DNA from: Aquatica leii
Lineage: Eukaryota > Arthropoda > Insecta > Coleoptera > Lampyridae
NCBI GenBank assembly: GCA_035610365.1
Contig: CM069432.1
Coordinates: 107,155,529 to 107,219,528, forward strand
Length of the DNA stretch: 64,000 nt
Direction of reading: 5' to 3'
In this document: in pieces, positions 11,268-21,085 of the stretch
How positions within the stretch are numbered: position 1 is the stretch's first letter
How the letters are laid out: each line of letters begins with the position of its first letter
Notes under the pieces: model-generated
Database searches by the model: none
What the model was told of the DNA's origin: nothing
Seen by the model: only the letters and a program-made list of their open reading frames with translations
Translations under genes and position numbers: made by a program

Positions 11268-12164
11268 TCAATGTCTACTTTGACTTCTTGTCACCGGTCG
11301 ATGTCGTACTTGATTTATATAACAATTTCTAACAATGGTAGGTTCCGGTACGTTTGTTTCCTTTATTATACATGGAAGCACTGTTTTCCACACTTTAGGC
11401 AATCTACTGCTATCGTCTCTTTTGTTTAAACTATTTGGTCGTTTTTCGATTTCTATTGCCTCTCTAGCTACTCTAGACCATAAGTGTTCGACACTTGCAA
11501 GAACTTTGGTGTTATTGAAATTGATTATATGTCCTGTTTCTATGACATGCTGCGCTAATGAAGATGAAGAAAGTCCTTGTCTAACAGCATTTTTATGTTC
11601 TTCTACTCTTGCTGCTATTCGTCTGTTTGTTTGTCCTACATAAGATCTTTTGCAGGTATCACACGGAATTTCATATACCCCTTGAGACTCGAGAGGGAGG
11701 CATTCTTTAGCAGACCTTAAGAAACAGCTGATTTTCTTATGAGTACTAAATACTGTTTTAATATCGTGGCGTAACAGTATTTTACTAATTCTATCTGTAA
11801 CGTTCTTAATATATGGTAAGTATGCTTTCCTTGTAGGAGTTTCATTTTGCGTTTGTAAATTAGTTTCGGTTAATGGTTTTTTAATAGCTTTCATTATTAG
11901 TTTATCCGAATATCCATTATTCCTAAGAACATTTTTTAAATAATTAAGTTCCGTTGAAAGATGTTGTTTATCCGTTAAACGTTTAGATCTTGTAACTAAC
12001 GTATTAATTACTGAAGCTAGTTGGACTGGATGATGGTGTGATTTTGCATTAAGATATCGGTTTGTGTGAGTAGCTTTTCTATATACCGTATAACTAATTT
12101 TATTATTTTCCCTTTTTATAAGAACGTCTAAAAAAGGTAACTGTCGATTTTGTTCAATTTCCAT
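11268..12164 (-). CDS. Penelope-like element, 5'-truncated: RT tail and GIY-YIG endonuclease
   Basis: A 298-codon open frame without internal stops. It starts at the position equivalent to MEIEENGQLPFLD in the second PLE of this window, so the reverse transcriptase fingers and palm with YxDD are missing. It retains the RT tail and linker (YRKATHTNRYLNAKSHHHP) and then the GIY-YIG nuclease: GVYEIPC, a C-x2-C pair, SYVGQTNRRIAARVEEHK, SSLAQHV, and EIEKRP near the end. It is clearly related to, but well diverged from, the 16.9-21.0 kb PLE. 5' truncation is typical of target-primed insertion. It still encodes an intact-looking endonuclease but cannot retrotranspose alone. Confidence 0.9.
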   Translation of the reverse strand: MEIEQNRQLPFLDVLIKRENNKISYTVYRKATHTNRYLNAKSHHHPVQLASVINTLVTRSKRLTDKQHLSTELNYLKNVLRNNGYSDKLIMKAIKKPLTETNLQTQNETPTRKAYLPYIKNVTDRISKILLRHDIKTVFSTHKKISCFLRSAKECLPLESQGVYEIPCDTCKRSYVGQTNRRIAARVEEHKNAVRQGLSSSSLAQHVIETGHIINFNNTKVLASVEHLWSRVAREAIEIEKRPNSLNKRDDSSRLPKVWKTVLPCIIKETNVPEPTIVRNCYINQVRHRPVTRSQSRH

Positions 12165-12180
12165 CTTTCCATCTTATTCT

Positions 12181-12639
12181 TTATAGCTTGTAAGAAATAA
12201 CATTTACATTTCTCATAAATACATTTCTTTTATTTACTAGCTGTAAAAGCAAATTGTTGTAAACAATCGATATTTTTTAAACTGACTCAGCTCATTCATA
12301 TTAACGTTTGCTTAAAATCAATGCATTAAATAGCTAAAACTCAAATAATAGTTACACTTATAATTTGTTAAATTGACACTGGCAAATTGACATAAAATAA
12401 ATACAGTTTGGACTGGTTTCGACATATAATTTTTAATTGTCGTTTTAGGTATTACTGCAGGTATACTACCAACATAAATTTTTAATTTCAGATTATTTAT
12501 TTTTTGCGTTATTTGTTCTTGTAAAAAGTTTAATTTGACTTTGATTAATAATTAAACAGATTATAGTTGTAGAAAAAGTATAGCATATAATTTGTAAGGA
12601 ATGTGTTTTACAAATTCTTTCAATAATTATTCTGTGGTA
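12181..12639. other. Non-genic stretch beside PLE
   Basis: AT-rich sequence with no recognised gene or repeat. A minus-strand frame at 12493-12777 is open mainly because it reads through the adjacent inverted repeat. Confidence 0.4.
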
Positions 12640-12717
12640 AGATACATTTTTATTTAGTAGTTGTATTACACTTTCAGGTAGGAGAGGCAAAAAAGTCACT
12701 TTTGGTAGATCTTTATA

Positions 12718-12760
12718 GGCGACGTTTCGTAGCGCTATTGAGCGCATTTCATCATGGCCA
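12718..12760 (-). ncRNA. Hammerhead-like motif D1
   Basis: Minus strand: GGC, then CAUGAUGA, a stem II of about GCGCU/AGCGC, then ACGAAACGUC and GCC. GGC/GCC can form stem I. The core differs from CUGANGA by one base (A for C3), with one extra C before it, so it is weaker than motifs A to C. Confidence 0.35.
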
Positions 12761-13007
12761 ATAAAAAACGGACCCAAGATGAGCTAATCGATAAGCTAGT
12801 CACAAAATTAATATTCAATAAATAAATAAACAATTGGAACTAACTATAAATAAGTTAGATGATGTTTGTCTATGTAAATGTTTTCTGTTTGTAATTTATT
12901 ATATTTTTATCTCTACACTAACTGTTAATGTCATTGTTTGTTTATTTATTGAATTTTAAGTTTGTGACTAGTTCATCGGAGAGTTCACGTTGGGCTCGTT
13001 TTTTATT

Positions 13008-13049
13008 GGCCATGATGAAATGCGCACAATAACGCCACGAAACGTCGCC
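13008..13049 (+). ncRNA. Hammerhead-like motif D2
   Basis: Mirror copy of D1 on the plus strand: GGC, CAUGAUGA, a weaker stem II (GCGC with mismatched partner), CACGAAACGUC, GCC. The GAAACGUC tail is fully kept although stem II has decayed. Confidence 0.3.
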
Positions 13050-13189
13050 TGCAAAAATCTACTAAGAAAGGGTTTTTTGCTTCTCCTACCTGAAGGTGTA
13101 ACACAACTACTTAATTATTACTAAGACAAAAACGTTACTAATAAATTTTTATGTTATCTTTTCACTTTTCACTGAGTAATAGACGTGCG

Positions 13190-13612
13190 TGATAAAATAA
13201 AACTATGATTATAAGCGACTTTCGGCTTAGACCGCGTCGTAGTAAAACACCCAGACTTAAGCTTGGTCATAGTCTCTTTTTGAGAGCCAAAACAATAAAG
13301 TAGAACTTGGCCTTCGTTCGAAATTAGTCAAGCGGTAACGGAAACATAACGTTCGTTAATCACGCTAATCGCTATTGGTATAAATATCGTGATTTATACT
13401 TTTTCTTTCAGTGACATTTACCACTCTGAAGATGCAAGCTGCAATGTCTTACAAAACATCAGTTTGTTTGGGTTCACGAACGACAATACGGCAAAGGCCA
13501 AGTTCTACTTCTTGTTTTGGCTCTCAAGAAGAGACTATGACCAAGCCTAAGTCTGAGTGTTTTACTACGACGCGGTCTAAACCGAAAGTTGTTTAGAATC
13601 ATAAACATATCA
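13190..13612. repeat. Fold-back element with about 110-bp arms
   Basis: The left arm (about 13195-13320) carries ttagaccgcgtcgtagtaaa, then ggtcatagtctctttttgag, then gtagaacttggcctt. The right arm (about 13490-13610) is its reverse complement with roughly one mismatch per ten bases. The centre (about 13415-13480) carries a CTGAAGA...AAAACATCAG block that resembles a decayed hammerhead core. A 61-codon frame here is only a consequence of the repeat. Confidence 0.7.
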
Positions 13613-13619
13613 ACCGCGA

Positions 13620-14829
13620 AAGTTTAAGAATTTAAAATAAAACTCATATAAATGTACGTCATAAATGCAGTTTCAATTTAACCAAAAAAAAAACCACGGA
13701 TTCTTCTATTAAACATTTATGTTGGTTTCTTTTTTCAACGTAGGTATTTTTCCTAATTAACTAATAAAACGAAGTTAATGGTGTGTTGAATTACATTTGT
13801 TACAGAATTCGCGCAATTTTTGATAACTCAACATTAAAGCTAAGGTATATAAAAACGTAACGGTCAAGACGTTAATCTCTCTCTCCAAGATCTCAAAATT
13901 TCAGCGGAAACCTTTAGAATAGTTAAATTTACATTAAATTGTTTTATTAAGCTTGAGTTTAGTGCTGCGACTTTAAAACACTTCTTGTTTGATCACATTA
14001 TACATTTCTAATTTTATGAGTTTTTACTTTATTGGATTAGATTTATTAGATTTAGAAAGATGGTATTTTGTAACTTTAACGTGGCACCAAAGAAGCATTT
14101 GGCATTATTTACTGATTTCCACCAAAGTGTAAAAACAAACAAATAACAAACACGCTTTTATTTCTTAGGATGCTCAATACGTGCATGGCATATTTTATGT
14201 AATGCCCATCATTTATATATGTTGTTTAGTTTTATGCCGAAATAATCATAATACAACGTTCATACAATATTAGTGAGATTCCAACTTTGCTCAGGAAAAA
14301 GAAATCAAGCATATGCGTAACAAAATATGTTAAGACAGTTTTACACTTTCTGTTCGTTATACTATTAAAAAATTAAGAAACAATTAGAGTTCATAACGTT
14401 TTTTATACGAGTGTTGCGGCTGCATAAAAGATATGCCATTTATGTAAACTCTGTAATTGAAACATAGAAACAAGTCAAAGTACTCTAAAAAAAAGTTTGG
14501 ACATACACAAGCTGTTGTATTTTGCACGAATTTACAAATTATCATAACAGCTCTAAAAATTTTTCTAGTTTTACAAAAAATTTTAACTACATGTATGTAC
14601 ATGACATAATTCTTTGTTAATTATTCAAAAATTGTATTACTTTTTTAGCTACACGGTATAACAAATTGAAGTTACGATTGTATTTGAAATGTTTTGTACT
14701 ACAAAAAATATGATTTAAAGCTCTGTGTAAAAAAAATATTGATTTTTGTCAAAAAGAATTTATCTTAAAATAGGTACCAGTACTTTATTTTGTAAATAAT
14801 TGTATAGGTTAAAGATTTGTAATTGACTA
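13620..14829. other. Non-genic AT-rich stretch
   Basis: About 1.2 kb without a recognisable gene, tandem repeat or inverted repeat. Confidence 0.4.
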
Positions 14830-15135
14830 TTGACTATTCTTGATTTGATTATAAGTGATTTTCGTCTAACTTAATAGAACAACCAGACTATTAAATTTTG
14901 ATGGTTCCTAATAAGTTAAACTTGTCCGTCCATCACTAAAATTTTCAGTTTCATCAATGGCAATTAGCACTCTGAAGTTGCAAGCTGGAATGTCTTCTAA
15001 AACGTCAGTTTGTTTGAGTCCACAAACAACAAAGACGCAAAAGTCAAGTTCAGTTTTTTCTTTTGGTTGACAAAAATAAACTAGGATCAAACCTATAAAT
15101 TCAAAATGGTTTCACTACAACGCGTTCTAAGCTGC
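14830..15135. repeat. Diverged sibling of the 13.2-13.6 kb fold-back repeat
   Basis: Shares in order attataagtgattttcg, ggcaattagcactctgaag, gcaagctggaatgtctt, aaaacgtcagtttgtttg, and tttcactacaacgcgttcta with the element at 13190-13612, but is more degraded. A minus-strand frame of 60 codons inside is not believed to be a gene. Confidence 0.6.
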
Positions 15136-16549
15136 AAGAAAAAACAAAAAAGGAAACACATAATGTACTTTTTAAATTACCTTAACAAAAGCTTTTATAT
15201 CGACTCTTAAATCATCAGTTGGAGATAACATAAAGCAGCTATTTTCTATGTATAAAGTGAAACTACTAGCCGTGACTTAGTTTGTTATCAAGAATTACGT
15301 AATAATTAAAGTTCTGACATTATTCGTACATTGAAAATTTTTGAGATCAACAAGTTATATGTTTATTTACAAACATACAATGATTTATCAAGTTACTTGA
15401 AGTTATCCTTAGAAAAAAATTGTAACTGCTCTAATTTCAATGTTTCAAACATATAATCATAATTATAATGTTAAAATACTGTAACTTGCTAAAAAAAACT
15501 ATTTTTGGATAATTGTGGATCTACGCAAGTAAGCAATATTTACTTTAATTTTTTAAACAACTTCATTAAACTAAAGTAAAGATGACATTTTTTAGATTAA
15601 GACTAGTTAATTTGGTAACAATTTTTATGAAACTCGTTGGAAACTATTGTTTACTTTATGATCAGTTGTAATATACTATAAACGGTTCTTCCGATTAAAA
15701 AACTTTAGTTCCATTATATGTAAAACATCAACATTTGAAATCAATGTATGTACTTATGGCCAGAAATTGTAGAAGAAAATAATGTGCAAAATAAAGATAA
15801 AAAGTTATCTAAATGGTTTAATCAATAAACTTTAAAAATGTCAATAAAAGATATGTGACAAATCAAATAAAGTAAATTAAAAAACAGTGATTTAAAATTT
15901 AGGTTTAATTCAAAAAGATTCTTAATATCAAATGTAAGGCTAATAGAAGTGTCAATGTACATAGGTACATACATGTAAATGTATTACTCAATTAAACCTT
16001 CTTATTTACACTTTTTTTACTATTACAACTACATAAAACACACCAAACCATTATGTCCTAAGTGTCTTGAATTAAAAACTAAAAAAAACATATAAACAAA
16101 CGGAAAAATCACTATAAAATTTCATATCGATGTAAACTTGAAAGTTTGATTTTAAATTGTATTTTACATTACTGAATTCTTTCTTATCTTAATAGTACAA
16201 AACTAATAGTTTTTATATTTCAAATGTTTTTACTATATTACTATAACGTAAAACAATAAGTATTTATTTTCAACTTGAGTTATTAACATTTGTGTACTAA
16301 CTTTAATTTTAATAAAATCCACTATTGAAAACGTTGTAAAATTCAACCTGCTGCTAAGTTAGACAACAAAATTAATTCAAAACGAAAGATAACTTTGTTT
16401 AATGAGAAGTAACTTAATACAATATTATAATCACACTGAACTGAAACTTGTTGCAAGGTCGCACAGCAGATTCTGTATAATAAGAGGTCTATTAATAGAA
16501 TTAACTTGCGCCGTCATTATTTGTATCTTATTGTAGTTGAATTTTGCTC
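15136..16549. other. Non-genic AT-rich stretch
   Basis: About 1.4 kb of very AT-rich sequence. Nothing recognised. Confidence 0.4.
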
Positions 16550-16593
16550 AACGTGAGATCCCAGAAGTTGACAACGCTGCTGGATCTCACGTT
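16550..16593. repeat. 12-bp perfect inverted repeat (hairpin)
   Basis: aacgtgagatcc at 16550-16561 and its exact reverse complement at 16582-16593, with a 20-base loop. Confidence 0.7.
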
Positions 16594-16821
16594 CACTCAT
16601 GGATCTCTAAATAAACAAACATATACGTTGACTTAACTTTTATTCTAAAGGATCTAGTTTTGTTGCTGGTTTATCAATTTGCAAAATCTTTTCCCCTCTG
16701 AGGGAAAAATGGTTCAGTTGCTTGACATAAACGTATTAAGGCAGAAAAAATTTTATATTTTTCCTTGTGGCGGATCTCGGGTTATCATGATTTTCCTCGG
16801 ATCTAGACTTGATACAGAAAC

Positions 16822-16824
<3 letters not shown>

Positions 16825-16869
<45 letters not shown>
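16825..16869. repeat. (TA)n microsatellite at left end of PLE composite
   Basis: Pure TA tract abutting the inverted PLE fragment. It creates a spurious Tyr-Ile reading frame on both strands. Confidence 0.95.
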
Positions 16870-16873
<4 letters not shown>

Positions 16874-17226
16874 ATAAATTAAAACAGATTTTCGGATTTC
16901 TTCTCGTGTTTTATTATAATTATTTAAACGACGTTTCAGCAAAATCTCATTTGCCATTATCAAGTTAAATGTAAAATTAAAGTTTTACAAATTACAATTA
17001 AATGAAGTTGTCACTGTCAAAATGTTTTTGCTTGACTTCTTGTCACTGGACCCTGTCGTATTTGATTTATATTTAGATTTTTTGATGAAGTAGGTAAAAC
17101 TGTATTAATGTTATTTGATGAACTTATTTGCATTTGCGTTTTTATGGAAGGAAGTATCGTTTTCCATATCTTATTTAATCTTGTGCTATCATCTCGTTTG
17201 TTTAAATTGGATGGACGCTTTTATTA
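16870..17226 (-). repeat. Inverted fragment of the PLE 3' end
   Basis: Reverse complement of the PLE C-terminal coding region and terminal region (compare 18020-18380). It carries the variants of the truncated copy (aacattaatacagttttacc and acgacagggtccagtgac), not those of the long copy. This suggests the same template gave rise to both by 5' inversion. The junction with plus-oriented sequence lies at about 17218-17227. Confidence 0.85.
16927..16966 (-). ncRNA. Hammerhead-like motif B, inverted copy
   Basis: Identical motif to that at 18284-18323, on the opposite strand within the inverted PLE fragment. Confidence 0.45.
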
Positions 17227-18233
17227 TTATTTGGCCCCATGGTAAAGATAAACTCGATACATTTTTGAAACACCTGAATCTACAAAATAAAGCTATCAAT
17301 TTCACAATGGAAATTGAGGAAAATGGACAATTACCTTTCTTAGATACTCTTATAAAAAAGAAAAATAACAATCAAATCGGATATACAGTTTACAGAAAAA
17401 CAACTAATACGAATAGATACCTCAATGCAAAATCACACCATCATCCAGCTCAACTATCATCCGTAGTTAATTCACTAGTAACACGGTCTAAACGTCTAAC
17501 AGATAAGGAACATTATAATATAGAAATTAAATATTTAAAGAAAGTTTTAGTAGATAATGGTTATTCAAACAAAGTTATTATGAAAGCAATTGGAAAGCAA
17601 TTAATTCCAACAACTAAATCATCACAAAAAGAAACTTCAATGAAAAAAGCTTTTCTACCTTACATTAAAAACGTCACAGATAAAATAAGCAAAATTCTGT
17701 TAAGAAATAATATAAAAACAGTTTTTACTACAAATAAGAAAATTAACTCTGTACTACAATCTCCTAAAGAACGTATCCTACTTGAAGCACAAGGAGTATA
17801 TGAAGTTCCATGCGGCATGTGCAATAAGTCTTATATTGGTCAAACTAATAGACGCATTTCAGCAAGAGTAGAAGAACATAAACTTGCAGTTAGACAAGAA
17901 CTTTCCTCATCGTCACTAGCCCAACATGTTAAAGAAACGGGACATACTATTAATTTTAACAACACAAAAGTTTTAGCAAACATTGAACATTTTTGGTCTA
18001 GAATAGCTAGAGAAGCCATCGAAATTGAAAAGCGTCCATCCAATTTAAACAAACGAGATGATAGCACAAGATTAAATAAGATATGGAAAACGATACTTCC
18101 TTCCATAAAAACGCAAATGCAAATAAGTTCATCAAATAACATTAATACAGTTTTACCTACTTCATCAAAAAATCTAAATATAAATCAAATACGACAGGGT
18201 CCAGTGACAAGAAGTCAAGCAAAAACATTTTGA
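17227..18233 (+). CDS. PLE copy 1: truncated RT tail plus GIY-YIG endonuclease
   Basis: The homology starts at VIWPHGKDKLDT, just after where YVDD would stand, so the reverse transcriptase active site is absent. The linker and GIY-YIG domain are complete: GVYEVPCGMCNKSYIGQTNR, ARVEEHK, SSLAQHVKETGH, EIEKRPSNLNKR. The open frame can be extended upstream to 17115 through inverted sequence, which gives a chimeric N-terminus with no functional meaning. The stop is at 18231-18233, directly before the terminal region with the hammerhead-like motif. It is a 5'-truncated tandem partner of the long copy downstream. Confidence 0.9.
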
Positions 18234-18283
18234 CAGTGACAACTTCATTTAATTGTAATTTGTAAAACTTTAATTTTACATTT

Positions 18284-18323
18284 AACTTGATAATGGCAAA
18301 TGAGATTTTGCTGAAACGTCGTT
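18284..18323 (+). ncRNA. Hammerhead-like motif B, between PLE copies
   Basis: Stem I AAC/GUU, core UUGAUAA, one extra U, stem II GGCAAA/UUUGCU (one G-U pair), GAAA, ACGU, C. The ATG at 18293, the most upstream candidate start of the long PLE frame, lies between the core and stem II. Cleavage after ACGUC would remove about the first nine codons. As in motif A, C3-G8 reads U-A. Confidence 0.5.
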
Positions 18324-20858
18324 TAAATAATTATAATAAAACACGAGAAGAAATCCGAAAATCTGTTTTAATTTATAATAATAATTTTACTCGTGAAAAC
18401 ATCAAACATAATTTAATTAGTCTTTACGGAGAAGAAATATTTTACCAAACCAGAAAATTTGAAAAATTATTATCTAAACAAACTGCTATGTTATGCAGAC
18501 TTACTTTCCTAAAACGATGTCGCGATGAAAAGATAATTCCAAATTTTATGAAGATAAGTCATCAATTGCACACACTAAATAGTAAGAAAATATTAGAAAA
18601 CAAGTTTTGCTCTACTACGAGAATGTATTTATGAAACAAGACGTATCCTAAACAAAATTAGTACTGAGCTTTTTAGTCTTCATCTTTATTTGAGTAACAA
18701 AATTCATTTACTTCTTTGGGACCAAGTACATAAGTTATCTATATTTAGAGCAGAAAGAAACAATGATATAATTACAACAAAACAGAAGAATAAATTTGTA
18801 AGATTATTATCTGAACAACGAAAACCACATCACATTCAAAAACTAGTAAAAAGTAAAACTGTTTATAACTTATCAAACATAACAATTAACGATGAAACTG
18901 AATCTGTATTATCTAAAGGTTTTAATTTTGCAATAACTCCAACACGTATTCCTATTGAAAAAATAATATGCAATGTAGAAACAGCGATCAAAGATTTGCC
19001 AGATAACGATGCTGAAATTGTTCGACAAGATATTTCTTATTTATTAAGAAAATCTAAATTACCAACTACAAACTTGACTAAAAAGGAACATATGGCGCTT
19101 AAAGAACTGAAAAGCAATAATAACATTTTGGTTTTACCTGCCGATAAAGGAAATGCTACAGTTGTCTTAAACAAAATTGATTATCATACAAAAATAATGA
19201 CACTTCTCAACGATGAAGCTTATACTAAAATAGTCAGAGATCCTACGACATATTTAGAGAAAACTACAAAAGCTAAAATACAAGCTACACCTTTAGACAA
19301 AGAAACCCAACTTACAATTATTCCTAGAGAAAAATCGTCGAAATTTCCCAAGTTTTATGGTTTACCGAAAATTCATAAAGCAAATGTACCGTTACGTCCT
19401 ATCGTCAGCTCTATCGGTTCCCCTCTACAACCACTTGCAAGATTTATAGCAAAATTTCTCCAACCATACGCTGAACAAGCAGCTTCATATGTACGTAATT
19501 CTGAACATTTTCTAAATATTATAAAACAACAAGTAATAGAGATAGATGATATATTAGTTAGCTTTGATATAGTATCATTATTTACAAATATACCCATAGA
19601 AGAAACCCTTCAAATTATTAAAAATAAACACAATCCTCCAAAATATATCTTAGATTTAACTAAACATTGTTTGAATAATACATATTTTATCTACAATGGT
19701 ACACGTTATAAACAAATACAAGGAGCACCTATGGGCTCACCGTTGTCACCAGTAATAGCAAATATTTTTATGGAAGAATTAGAAACCGTAGCTTTAAATT
19801 CAGCAGAACTAAAACCAAAATTATGGTTACGATACGTTGACGATACTTTTGTTATTTGGCCCCATGGTAAAGATAAACTCGATACATTTTTGAAACACCT
19901 GAATCTACAAAATAAAGCTATCAATTTCACAATGGAAATTGAGGAAAATGGACAATTACCTTTCTTAGATACTCTTATAAAAAAGAAAAATAACAATCAA
20001 ATCGGATATACAGTTTACAGAAAAACAACTAATACGAATAGATACCTCAATGCAAAATCACACCATCATCCAGCTCAACTATCATCCGTAGTTAATTCAC
20101 TAGTAACACGGTCTAAACGTCTAACAGATAAGGAACATTATAATATAGAAATTAAATATTTAAAGAAAGTTTTAGTAGATAATGGTTATTCAAACAAAGT
20201 TATTATGAAAGCAATTGGAAAGCAATTAATTCCAACAACTAAATCATCACAAGAAGAAACTTCAATGAAAAAAGCTTTTCTACCTTACATTAAAAACGTC
20301 ACAGATAAAATAAGCAAAATTCTGTTAAGAAATAATATAAAAACAGTTTTTACTACAAATAAGAAAATTAACTCTGTACTACAATCTCCTAAAGAACGTA
20401 TCCTACTTGAAGCACAAGGAGTATATGAAGTTCCATGCGGCATGTGCAATAAGTCTTATATTGGTCAAACTAATAGACGCATTTCAGCAAGAGTAGAAGA
20501 ACATAAACTTGCAGTTAGACAAGAACTTTCCTCATCGTCACTAGCCCAACATGTTAAAGAAACGGGACATACTATTAATTTTAACAACACAAAAGTTTTA
20601 GCAAACATTGAACATTTTTGGTCTAGAATAGCTAGAGAAGCCATCGAAATTGAAAAGCGTCCATCCAATTTAAACAAACGAGATGATAGCACAAGATTAA
20701 ATAAGATATGGAAAACGATACTTCCTTCCATAAAAACGCAAATGCAAATAAGTTCATCAAATAACATTAATCCAGTTTTGGCAACTTCATCAAAAAACCA
20801 AGATATAAATCAAATTCGACAGGGTGCAGTGACAAGAAGTCAAGCAAAAACATTTTGA
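18293..20858 (+). CDS. PLE copy 2: reverse transcriptase with GIY-YIG endonuclease, one frameshift
   Basis: Codes for the main Penelope protein. An N-terminal frame starts at ATG 18293 (MANEILLKRR) and runs to 18634 with the PLE-type FLKRCRDEKIIPNF motif. It shifts frame near 18600 in an A-run. The following frame is open through 18690-20858 (722 codons) to a TGA stop. RT motifs include LPADKGNATVVL, PKFYGLPKIHK, RPIVSSIGSPLQPLARFI, VSFDIVSLFTNIPIEETL with the first catalytic Asp, QGAPMGSPLSPVIANIF, and LRYVDDTF with the catalytic Asp pair. The C-terminus is a GIY-YIG nuclease (GVYEVPC, SYIGQTNRR, ARVEEHK, EIEKRP). Without the single frameshift it would be full length, so it may be an assembly error or a recent mutation. 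Confidence 0.9.
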
Positions 20859-20908
20859 CAGTGACAACTTCATTTAATTGTAATTTGTAAAACTTTAATT
20901 TTACATTT

Positions 20909-20948
20909 AACTTGATAATGGCAAATGAGATTTTGCTGAAACGTCGTT
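20909..20948 (+). ncRNA. Hammerhead-like motif B, 3' copy
   Basis: Same sequence as 18284-18323, in the terminal region after PLE copy 2. An RNA starting in the upstream copy and ending here would contain both ribozyme-like motifs in direct orientation. Confidence 0.5.
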
Positions 20949-21032
20949 TAAATAATTATAATAAAACACGAGAAGAAATCCGAAAATCTGTTTTAATTTA
21001 TAATAATAATTTTACTCGTGAAAACATCAAAC

Positions 21033-21035
<3 letters not shown>

Positions 21036-21082
<47 letters not shown>
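21036..21082. repeat. (TA)n microsatellite at right end of PLE composite
   Basis: Pure TA tract that truncates the third partial PLE copy shortly after its RENIKH codons. Confidence 0.95.

Positions 21083-21085
<3 letters not shown>

Larger units (their letters stand above)
12640..13110. repeat. Inverted-repeat element with two outward-facing hammerhead-like motifs
   Basis: Two arms of about 150 bp lie in inverted orientation around a spacer of about 170 bp. Shared blocks include caggtaggagaggcaaaaaa, the gacgtttcgt block, atcatggccaataaaaaacg, and agctagtcacaaa. The arms have diverged. The downstream block TTTTTGCCYCTCCTA also follows the hammerhead-like motif at 45944, so both belong to one repeat family. 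Confidence 0.7.
16870..21034 (+). mobile_element. Composite Penelope-like element (inverted 5' piece, truncated copy, long copy)
   Basis: The order is: (TA)n; a minus-oriented piece of the element 3' end (16870 to about 17220); a plus-oriented truncated copy (from about 17227 to 18233); the shared terminal region (18234-18292); a long copy (18293-20858); another terminal region (20859 to about 21034); (TA)n. Partial tandem arrangement, terminal repeats and 5' inversion are hallmarks of PLEs. The two plus copies are nearly identical at the protein level (for example SSQKETSMKK against SSQEETSMKK, with a few more changes at the C-terminus), so the insertion is young. No target-site duplication can be read because both ends lie in TA repeats. 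Confidence 0.9.

Noticed and set aside
16736..16963. Frames with long Tyr-Ile runs
   Set aside because: They read through (TA)n repeats next to the inverted PLE end.
17189..17371. Minus frames over the PLE coding regions (also 17840-18142, 19706-19996, 20465-20767)
   Set aside because: Antisense shadows of the PLE coding sequence. Two are identical only because the PLE copies are.
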